Below are positions 45,663 through 57,600 of a stretch of 64,000 bases of DNA, piece by piece. Origin of the DNA: Achatina immaculata (lineage: Eukaryota; Mollusca; Gastropoda; Stylommatophora; Achatinidae); NCBI GenBank assembly GCA_009760885.1, contig CM019702.1:50895738-50959737 (forward strand). Reading direction: 5' to 3'. The number at the start of each line of letters is the position of its first letter. The first letter of the stretch is position 1. The notes beneath the pieces were generated by a model. That model was given only the letters and a program-made list of their open reading frames with translations, did not search any database and was not told where the DNA came from. The translations under genes and the position numbers were made by a program.

Positions 45663-48600
45663 GTAAAGTTCAGATATGTATGCTATGTTCTTTAGTAAAG
45701 TCCAGTTATGTATGCTATGTTCTTTGGTAAAGTCCAGATATGTATGCTATGTTCTTTGGTAAAGTCCAGATATGTATGCTATGTTCTTGGGTAAAGTTCA
45801 GATATGTATGCTATGTTCTTGGATAAAGTTCAGATATGTATGCTATGTTCTTTGGTAAAGTTCAGATATATATGCTATCGGAAGCCCCATGTGCCCTGGG
45901 CACTTAAGGTTCAGAGAGAGATTGATGTATGCTATGTTCTTGGGTAAAGTTCAGATATGTATGCTATGTTCTTGGGTAAAGTTCAGATATGTATGCTATC
46001 GGAAGCCCCATGTGCCCTGGGCACCTAAGGTTCAGAGAGAGATGTATGCTATGTTCTTGGGTAAAGTTCAGATATGTATGCTATGTTCTTGGGTAAAGTT
46101 CAGATATGAATGATATGTTCTTGTGTAAAGTTTAGATATGTATGCTATGTTCTTGGGCAAAGTTCAGATATGTATGCTATGTTGTTTGGTAAAGTTCAGA
46201 TATGTATGCTATGTTCTTGGGTAAAGTTCAGATATGTATGCTATGTTCTAATGACTACCGTCACGTCAGTCTCTTGAGTAAAGTTCAGATTTGTGTTATA
46301 TGTGTTAATGATTACCGTCATAACAATCTCATCTGCCATTTTCCTTTCACGTTGCAGAATCTAATTAGCATATTTCGCAAGATTCCCAGACGTAATGATC
46401 TTATCTTCTTCTTCTCTTTCTAGGTCCGGTGTTAGACAACACAGAACACATAATCCATTATTTCTTCAGCACATACGGTAAACACACTCATGTAATGGAG
46501 AGTTTACAGACAACACCCACATAATGCGGAGTTTACAGACAACACCCACATAATGCGGAGTTTACAGACAACACCCACATAATGCGGAGTTTACAGACAA
46601 CAAACACACCCACATAATGCGGAGTTTACAGACAACATCCACATAATGGAGAGTTTACAGACAACACCCACATAATGGGGAGTTTACAGACAACATTCAC
46701 ATAATGGGGAGTTTACAGACAACATCCACATAATGGGGAGTTTACAGACAGCAAACACGCCTGCGTAAATGGGATTTTACAGACAACAGACACGCCCACG
46801 TAACAAGGATTTCAGAGACATATGCTAGTTAAAAATTAAAGAAGAATATAAAAAATCTTACCGTATTAAAATACACAAATGAGAAATAAATGACATTACA
46901 TCAAATCACACTGGCCTCTCGGAAGCATTTCCTGGGCTATCTCCATACACAAACTCTGCCATCACTTAAAGTAGTATCACTACTTTACCATCTGCACACA
47001 CAAACTCTGCCATCACTTAAAGTAGTATCACTACTTTACCATCTGCACACACAAACTCTGCCATCACTTAAAGTAGTATCACTACTTTACCATCTGCACA
47101 CACAAACTCTGCCATGGTTAAACAATGTTTGTGAACTGTGCCTGGTCTCAAGAGCAACATGGACCACTGCTGGCAGCTCCATGACATGTGAAGTGGAGAC
47201 CAAGCAAGACTATCAGCGTGATGGAACTGTGTGAGACAGAGGTATACTGCAGGATATCTTGGGTGAAGATTTGCCTCATGAATCCTGTTGCTAAACATTT
47301 GGTTGCTGACAGTGAGGTTGCTGACAGTGAGGTTGCTTATTGCTCACAGATGCGGCCTGATTGTGTTGGTAGTGGCTGTTACGTCTTTCAGTACCATTAG
47401 GACAATGCATTAGACTTGTCGCATATTTGTCATTCTTAGACGCCCAGACTTCTGGCTTGTTCCAAAGTTCTGGTGTTGATAAAACAATCTCGCAGTCTTT
47501 GACTGAACAAGTGTCTGACTGCAAGTCAACTGGCAATCTCTCCCAGTGCCACACTTTCGTGAAACCATACCATAGCACGCCATCTGTCAGTATGCTTACC
47601 ATAGCACGCCACCTGTCAGTCTCTATACCATAGCACGCCATCTGTCAGTCTCTATACCATAGCACGCCATCTGTCAGTCTCTATACCATAGCACGCCATA
47701 TGTTTGTCTTATATCATAACACGCCATCTGTCAGTCTCTATACAATTGCACGCCACATGTCAGTCTCTATACCATAGCACGCCACCTGTCAGTCTCATAT
47801 CATAGCACGCCACCTGTCAGTCTCTATACCAAAGCACGCCACCTGTCAGTCGCATATCATAGGACGCCATCTGTCAGTCTCTATATCATAGCACGCCACC
47901 TGTCAGTCTCATATCATAGCACGCCATCTGTCAGTCTATACCATAGCACGCCATCTGTCAGTTTTTATACCATAACACGCCATCTGTCAGTCTCTATACC
48001 ATAGCACGCCACCTGTCAGTCTCGTATCATAGCACGCCATCTTTCAGTCTCTATACCATAACACGCCATCTGTCAGTCTCTATACCATAGCACGCCATCT
48101 GTCAGTCTCGTATCATAGCACGCCATCTTTCAGTCTCTATACCATAGCACGCCATCTGTCAGTCTCTATACCATAGCACACCACCTGTCAGTCTCTATAC
48201 CATAGCAGAAGAAACTTAAATATTTTGGACGCATTAAATGTCATGATAATCTAGAGAAGACCATCTTGGAAGGGTACATAATGGGAAAAAGAAAGACGAT
48301 CTGCAAATGAATGAATCAGCAGCAGGCCATCTTGCTCACAACCAAGAGGTCTACAGAAGTGCTGTTAGGGAGCCAAAGTTCCGCAAGAGACATGCAAATG
48401 AATGAGTGAATAGTTTCATGCTTTCCTGAGTGCTAAAAAACAAATTCTCTTCAGTGGCTGACTCTGCGAAGTTTGAGTTATGTCCCCTTGTATACTTTCT
48501 ATGCGTGTCTGGCACACAGCTCAAGCGATATCCTAGTGTGTCAAGATTGAAGCTGAAATATTTAATATGTCTAGTATTAAGCTGAAATGTATAATATTAG

Positions 48601-51600
48601 TCTAGTATTAAGCTGAAATGTATGTCTAGTATTAAGCTCAAATGTATAAGTCTAGTATTAAGCTGAAATGTATAATATAAGACCTAGTATTAAGCTGAAA
48701 TGCCTAATATAAGTCTAGTACTAAGCTGAAATGTCTAATATAAGTATAGTATTAAGCTGAAATGCCTAATAAAAGTCTGGTATTGAGCTGAAATGCCTAA
48801 TATAAGTTTAATATTGAGCTGAAATGTCTGATGTGTCTGGTATTAAACACGTATTACAAGTAATGGGTCTAGTGATGGCCTACTCCACCATACAACGGGT
48901 GGAGATGTTTTACACACCAGCTAACTAGTAGAATACTTCACGTCACTATTACAGATTAGACATTGTCTTACTGCTTCATACGTAACGACAAAACACTACA
49001 TTAATATATGCCACGTAATAATAATAACATAGATGATGACAATAACACACCAGTACAAGACAATACACGAACCTAACCAGTACACTTGCAACAATTGAAC
49101 TCAACACCACAATCAGGACACCCAGCACCACAGTCAGGACACTCAACACCACAGTCAGGACACTCAACACCACAGTCAGGACACTCAACACCACATTCAG
49201 GACACTCAACACCACAGTCAGGACACTCAACACCACAGTCAGGACACTCAACATCACAATCAGGACACTCAACACCACAGTCAGGACACTCAACACCACA
49301 ATCAGGACACTCAACACCACAGTCAGGACACTCAACACCACATTCAGGACACTCAACACCACAGTCAGGACACTCAACACCACATTCAGGACACTCAACA
49401 CCACAGTCAGGACACTCAACACCACAGTCAGGACACTCAACATCACAGTCAGGACACTCAACATGAATCCAAAGAGTACAGGAATCAGCAGTTACAAAAG
49501 ATAACAAAAGTTTAATGATGAGATCCCCAGTTGTAAATGAGTGGAGGAGGTGAATGTGGATTGGAAACTGATAAGACAATCAACGATGACTAGAGAAGAA
49601 CGCCATTCGACATTCACAATATCACACAACATCAAAAATATATTAATTCATATTCACCAAAAACTTCAACATAACTCCGATGACGAATCCACTGCATGTC
49701 TGAAGAAATGAATCAACTGACAGTACTACGTAGCACCTCTAACATACGTTTTGTCCTAAAAAGGACAAGCAACCAGAAACTCACACTACGAGCCACGCCA
49801 TCTTAACAACAGTCCGAGAATAACTCTGACACACACTCCCTCTCTATTCAACTCTAACACACACCCTCTCTCTTCAACTCTAACACACACCTTCTCTCTT
49901 CAACTCTTTTTTCCCTAATTTAATTTGTATATTTGTACTAAATCAAGTGTGTGGGAAGAATGAAAGACGGGCCTGCGTGCCCAATTCTTTACCCTTTAAA
50001 AATAAAGATTATTCATTCATTCATTCAACTCTGACACACACCTTCTCTCTTCAACTCTGACACACACCTTCTCTCTTCAACTCTGACACACATCGTCTCT
50101 CTTCAACTCTGACACACACCTTCTCTCTTCAACTCTGACACACACCCTCTCTCTTCAACTCTGACACACACCTTCTCTCTTCAACTCTGACACACATCCT
50201 GTATCTTCAACTCTGACACACATCCTGTATCTTCAACTCTGACACACATCCTGTATCTTCAACTCTGACACACATCCTGTATCTTCAACTCTGACACACA
50301 TCCTGTATCTTCAACTCTGACACACACCCTCCCTGTTCAGCTCTGACACACACTCCCTCTCTATACCATAGCAGAAGAAACTTAAATATTTTGGACGCAT
50401 TAAATGTCATGATAATCTAGAGAAGACCATCTTGGAAGGGTACATAATGGGAAAAAGAAAGACGATCTGCAAATGAATGAATCAGCAGCAGGCCATCTTG
50501 CTCACAACCAAGAGGTCTACAGAAGTGCTGTTAGGGAGCCAAAGTTCCGCAAGAGACATGCAAATGAATGAGTGAATAGTTTCATGCTTTCCTGAGTGCT
50601 AAAAACAAATTCTCTTCAGTGGCTGACTCTGCGAAGTTTGAGTTATGTCCCCTTGTATACTTTCTATGCGTGTCTGGCACACAGCTCAAGCGATATCCTA
50701 GTGTGTCAAGATTGAAGCTGAAATATTTAATATGTCTAGTATTAAGCTGAAATGTATAATATTAGTCTAGTATTAAGCTGAAATGTATGTCTAGTATTAA
50801 GCTCAAATGTATAAGTCTAGTATTAAGCTGAAATGTATAATATAAGACCTAGTATTAAGCTGAAATGCCTAATATAAGTCTAGTACTAAGCTGAAATGTC
50901 TAATATAAGTATAGTATTAAGCTGAAATGCCTAATAAAAGTCTGGTATTGAGCTGAAATGCCTAATATAAGTTTAATATTGAGCTGAAATGTCTGATGTG
51001 TCTGGTATTAAACACGTATTACAAGTAATGGGTCTAGTGATGGCCTACTCCACCATACAACGGGTGGAGATGTTTTACACACCAGCTAACTAGTAGAATA
51101 CTTCACGTCACTATTACAGATTAGACATTGTCTTACTGCTTCATACGTAACGACAAAACACTACATTAATATATGCCACGTAATAATAATAACATAGATG
51201 ATGACAATAACACACCAGTACAAGACAATACACGAACCTAACCAGTACACTTGCAACAATTGAACTCAACACCACAATCAGGACACCCAGCACCACAGTC
51301 AGGACACTCAACACCACAGTCAGGACACTCAACCCACAGTCAGGACACTCAACACCACATTCAGGACACTCAACACCACAGTCAGGACACTCAACACCAC
51401 AGTCAGGACACTCAACATCACAATCAGGACACTCAACACCACAGTCAGGACACTCAACACCACAATCAGGACACTCAACACCACAGTCAGGACACTCAAC
51501 CCACATTCAGGACACTCAACACCACAGTCAGGACACTCAACACCACATTCAGGACACTCAACACCACAGTCAGGACACTCAACACCACAGTCAGGACACT

Positions 51601-54600
51601 CAACATCACAGTCAGGACACTCAACATGAATCCAAAGAGTACAGGAATCAGCAGTTACAAAAGATAACAAAAGTTTAATGATGAGATCCCCAGTTGTAAA
51701 TGAGTGGAGGAGGTGAATGTGGATTGGAAACTGATAAGACAATCAACGATGACTAGAGAAGAACGCCATTCGACATTCACAATATCACACAACATCAAAA
51801 ATATATTAATTCATATTCACCAAAAACTTCAACATAACTCCGATGACGAATCCACTGCATGTCTGAAGAAATGAATCAACTGACAGTACTACGTAGCACC
51901 TCTAACATACGTTTTGTCCTAAAAAGGACAAGCAACCAGAAACTCACACTACGAGCCACGCCATCTTAACAACAGTCCGAGAATAACTCTGACACACACT
52001 CCCTCTCTATTCAACTCTAACACACACACCCTCTCTCTTCAACTCTAACACACACCTTCTCTTCAACTCTTTTTTCCCTAATTTAATTTGTATATTTGTA
52101 CTAAATCAAGTGTGTGGGAAGAATGAAAGACGGGCCTGCGTGCCCAATTCTTTACCCTTTAAAAATAAAGATTATTCATTCATTCATTCAACTCTGACAC
52201 ACACCTTCTCTCTTCAACTCTGACACACACCTTCTCTCTTCAACTCTGACACACATCTTCTCTCTTCAACTCTGACACACACCTTCTCTCTTCAACTCTG
52301 ACACAGGCCCTCTCTCTTCAACTCTGACACACACCTTCTCTCTTCAACTCTGACACACATCCTGTATCTTCAACTCTGACACACATCCTGTATCTTCAAC
52401 TCTGACACACATCCTGTATCTTCAACTCTGACACACATCCTGTATCTTCAACTCTGACACACATCCTGTATCTTCAATTCTGACACAAACCCTCCATCTT
52501 CACCTCTAACATACACCCTCTCTACTTAACTCTAACACACAAAATCTGCCATCACTTAAAGTAGTATCACTACTTTACCATCTGCACACACAAACTCTGC
52601 CATCGTTAAACAACTTTTGTGAACTTTGCCTCATCTCTAAGAGCAACATGGACCACTGCTGGCAGCTCCATGACATGTGAAGTGGAGACCAAGCAAGACT
52701 ATCAGCGAGATGGAACTGTGTGAGACAGAGGCATACTGCAGGATATCTTGAGTGAAGATATGCCTCATGAATCCTGTTGCTAAACATTTGGTTGCTGACA
52801 GTGAGGTTGCTGACATTGAGATTGCTTATTGCTCACAGATGTGGCCTGATTGTGTTGGTAGTGGCTGTTACGTCTTCCAGTACCATTAGGACAATGTATT
52901 AGACTTGTCGCATATTTGTCATTCTTAGACTCCCAGATTTCTGGCTCATTCCAAAGTTCTAGAAAACGATCTCACAGTCTTTGACTGACCAAGTGTTCGA
53001 CTGCAAGTCATCTGGCAGTCTCTCCCAGTGCCACACTTTCGTGACACCATACCATAGCACGTCATCTGTCAGTATCCTTAACATAGCACGCCATCTGTCA
53101 GTCTCTATACCATAGCACGCCATCTGTCAGTCTCCTTACCACAGCACGTCATCTGTCAGTATCCTTACCATAGCAAGCTACCTGTCAGTCTCTATACCAT
53201 AGCACGCCATCTGTCAGTCTCTATACCATAGCACGCCACCTGTCAGTCTCTATACCATAGCATGGCATCTGTAAGTCTCTATATCATAGCACGCCACCTG
53301 TCAGTCTCCTTACCATAGCAGGCCATATGTCAGTCTCTATACCATAGCACGCCATCCGTTAGTCTCTATACCATAGCATGCCATATGTCATTCTCTATAC
53401 CATAGCACACCACCTGTCAGTCTCTATACCATAGCACGCCACTTGACAGTCTCTATACCATAGAACGCCACCTGTCAGTGTCATATTTTAGCTCGCCACC
53501 TGTCAGTCTCTATATCATAGCACGCCACCTGTCAGTCTCATATTATAGTACGCCATCTGTCAGTCTCTATACCATAGCACGCCATCTGTCAGTCTTTATA
53601 CCATAGCACGTCATATGTCATTCTCTATACCATAGCACGCCATCTGTCAGTCTCTACACCATAGCACGTCACCTGTCAGTATCTATACCATAGCACGTAA
53701 TCAGTCAGTCTCTATACCAAAGCACACCATCTGTCAGTCTCTATACCATAGCATGCCATCTGTTAGTCTCTATACCATAGCATGCCATATGTCAATCTCT
53801 ATATCATAGCACGCCACCTGTCAGTGTCATATCTTAGCACGCCACCTGTAAGTCTCATATTATAGCACGCCATCTGTCAGTCTCATATCATAGCACGCCA
53901 TTTGTCAGTCTCTACATCATAGCACGTCGCCTGTCACTGTCAGTCTCTATACCATAGCACGCCACCTGTCATTCTCATATCATAGCACACCATCTGTCAG
54001 TCTCTATACCATTGCACACCACCTGTCAGTCTCATATCATAGCACGCCATCTGTCAGTCTCTATACCATAGCACGCCATATGTCACTCTCATATCATAGC
54101 ACGCCGTCTGTCAGTCTCTATATCATAGCACGCCACCTGTCAGTCTCATATCATAGCACGCCATCTGTTAGTCTCTATACCATAGCACGCCATCTGTCAG
54201 TCTCTATACCATAGCACGCCATCTGTCAGTCTCTATACCATAGCACGCCACCTGTCAGTCTCTATACCATAGCAGAAGAAACTTAAATATTTTGGACGCA
54301 TTAAATGTCATGATAATCTAGAGAAGACCATCTTGGAAGGGTACATAATGGGAAGAAGAAAGAGAGGAAGACCAAGGCGAAGATGGCTGCAAGACATCGT
54401 TGACGATCTGCAAATGAATGAATCAGCAGCAGGCCATCTTGCTCACAACCAAGAGGTGTACAGAAGTGCTGTTAGGGAGCCAATGTTCCGCAAGGGACAT
54501 GCAAATGAATGAATGAATAGTTTCATGCTTTCCTTAGTGCTAAAAAACAAATTCTCCTCAGTGGCTGACTCTACGAAGTTTGAGTTATGTCCCCTTGTAT

Positions 54601-57600
54601 ACTTTCTATGCGTGTCTGGCACACAGCTCAAGCGATATCCTAGTGTGTCAAGATTGAAGCTGAAATACTTAATATGTCTAGTATTAAGCTGAAATGTATA
54701 ATATTAGTCTAGTATTAAGCTGAAATGTATGTCTAGTATTAAGCTGAAATGTATAAGTCTAGTATTAAGCTGAAATGTATAATATAAGACCTAGTATTAA
54801 GCTGAAATGCCTAATATAAGTTTAGTATTAAGCTGAAATGCCTAATATAAGTTTAGTATTAAGCTGAAATGCCTAATATAAGTTTAGTATTAAGCTGAAA
54901 TGCCTAATATAAGTTTAGTATTAAGCTGAAATGCCTAATATAAGTTTAGTATTAAGCTGAAATATCTAATATAAGTCTAGTATTAAGCTGAAATGTCTAA
55001 TATAAGTATAGTATTAAGCTGAAATGCCTAATAAAAGTCTGGTATTGAGCTGAAATGCCTAATATAAGTTTAATATTGAGCTGAAATGTCTGATGTGTCT
55101 GGTATTAAACACGTATTACAAGTAATGGGTCTAGTGATGGCCTAGTCCACCATACAACGGGTGAAGATGTTTTACACACCAGCTAACTAGTAGAATACTT
55201 CACGTCACTATTACAGATTAGACATTGTCTTACTGCTTCATACGTAACGACAAAACACTACATTAATATATGCCACGAAATAATAATAACATAGATGACA
55301 ATAACACACCAGTACAAGACAATACACGAACCTGACCAGTACACTTGCAACAATTGAACTCAACACCACAGTCAGGACACCCAGCACCACAGTCAGGACA
55401 CCCAGCACCACAGTCAGGACACTCAACACCACATTCAGGACACTCAACACCACATTCAGGACACTCAACACCACATTCAGGACACTCAACACCACATTCA
55501 GGACACTCAACACCACATTCAGGACACTCAACACCACATTCAGGACACTCAACACCACAGTCAGGACACTCAACATCACAGTCAGGACACTCAACATGAA
55601 TCCAAAGAGTACAGGAATCAGCAGTTACAAAAGATAACAAAAGTTTAATGATGAAATCCCCAGTTGTAAATGAGTGGAGGAGGTGAATGTGGACTGGAAA
55701 CTGATGAAACAATCAACGGTGACTAGAGAAGAACGCCATTCGACATTCACAATATCACACAACATCAAAAATATATTAATTCATATTCATCAAAAACTTC
55801 AACATAACTCCGATGACGAATCCACTGCATGTCCGAAGAAATGAATCAACTGACAGTACTACGTAGCACCTCTAACACACGTTTTGTCCTAAAAAGTACA
55901 AGCAACCAGAAACTCACACTACGAGCCACTCCATCTTAACAACAGTCAGACACACACACCCTCTCTCTTCAACTCTAACACACACACCCTCTCTCTTCAA
56001 CTCTAACACACACACCCTCTCTCTTCAACTCTAACACACACACCCTCTCTCTTCAACTCTAACACACACACCCTCTCTCTTCAACTCTAACACACACTCC
56101 CTCTCTCTTCAACTCTAACACACACCTTCTCTTCAACTCTTTTTTCCCTAATTTAATTTATATATTTGTACTAAATCAAGTGTGTGGGAAGAATGAAAGA
56201 TGGAGTGATGAAGGGCAGAACGTAAGACGGGCCTGCGAGCCCAATTCTTTACCCTTTAAAAATAAAGATTATTCATTCATTCATTCATTCATTCAACTCT
56301 GACACACACCTTCTCTCTTCAACTCTGACACACACCTTCTCTCTTCAACTCTGACACACACCTTCTCTCTTCAACTCTGACACACACCTTCTCTCTTCAA
56401 CTCTGACACACACCTTCTCTCTTCAGCTCCGGCACACACCTTCTCTTTTAAACTATGACACACACCTTCTCTTCAGCTCTGACACACACCCTCTCTTTTC
56501 ACCTCTTACACACCCTCTGTCTTCAACTTTGAGACACATCCTTTCTCTTCATCTCTGACACATAGTCTCTCTTCAACCTTGAAACACATCCTATCTCTTC
56601 AACTTTGAAACACATCCTATCTCTTCAACTTTGAAACACATCCTATCTCTTCAACTTTGAAACACATCCTATCTCTTCAACTTTGAAACACAATCTCTCT
56701 CTTCAACTTTGACACACACTCATTTCTCTCTTCCAAACACACCTTCTCTCTTCAATTTTGACACACACTCATTTCTCTCTTCAAGTTTGAAACACACCCT
56801 CTCTCTTCAACTCTAACACATACTCTTTCTTTTCAACCTTGACACACACCCTCTCTCATCAACTCTGACACATACAATCTCGTTTCAGCTCTGCACACAC
56901 ACGCCCTGTCTCTTCAACTCTCTCACACACAGAGTCTCTTAAACTCTGACACACATCATTTCCATTCTACTATGACACACATCGTCTCTCTTCAACTCAG
57001 ACATAACACACTCTCTCTCTTTAACAGACACAAACCCTCTTTCTTCAGATCTGACACACATCCTCTCTCTTCAGCTATGACACACATCGTCTCTTTTCAA
57101 CTCTGACACACTCACATTCTCTCTTCAACTCTGACTCAAACACTCTATTTTCAGATCAAACACACACACCCTCTCTGTTCAGCTCTGACACACACCCTCT
57201 CTGTTCAGCTCTGACACACACCCTCTCTGTTCAGCTCTGACATACACACCCTCTCTGTTCAGCTCTGACACACACCCTCTCTGTTCAGCTCTGACACACA
57301 CACCCTCTCTGTTCAGCTCTGACACACACCCTCTCTGTTCAGCTCTGACACACACACCCTCTCTCTTCAAACGCTCGTACTCAAGTCTCTTTCATGACTT
57401 CCCCAAGAGAAGAGCTCTCCAGTAAGAATACCTAGAACGCTCTTTGTCCGTGCTCGCTTGAACAGCTGAGCTGTGGTCAAGACCTTTTATCTCAACAACA
57501 CGGTTTCTAACCCACATTCTGCAACAGAATAAACATTATGTTACAGTATGTCGCTGATACATTGTATGTGTTGTATGACGCTGATACATGTGAGTATGTG

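Larger units (their letters stand above)
42573..45720. repeat. 1.57-kb direct tandem duplication carrying gene B exon 1
   Basis: 42573-44158 and 44159-about 45720 are near identical. Each copy holds RTE debris, an (ATTC)n element end, a (TC)n run (about 54 bp in copy 1, about 24 bp in copy 2), a second retroelement C-terminus and receptor exon 1. The junction at 44152-44166 shares GTTCTTTG between the donor-array unit on one side and the RTE sequence at 42573 on the other. Confidence 0.93.
48204..57380. repeat. Multi-kb composite block in three copies
   Basis: The order RTE C-terminus, AGCTGAAATG array, SGHSTPQ/CPDCGVE array, unique 350 bp, CTCTTCAACTCT array and (ATTC)n element repeats. It starts at 48204, 50370 and 54271. 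Copies 1 and 2 share a 40-bp deletion in the RTE part and a deletion of about 33 bp in the (ATTC)n element. Copy 3 lacks both, so 1 and 2 separated last. Confidence 0.92.

Noticed and set aside
46426..46479. Possible 54-nt exon between TTTCTAG and GGTAAAC in gene B intron 1
   Set aside because: Splice-like ends, but the translation does not fit the receptor family and the sequence resembles units of the adjacent 29-bp array.
49073..49579. Cys-rich CPDCGVE repeat protein on the minus strand
   Set aside because: Looks like a CxxC repeat protein, but block copy 2 has 2-bp deletions that shift the frame without other decay, so there is no sign of coding selection.
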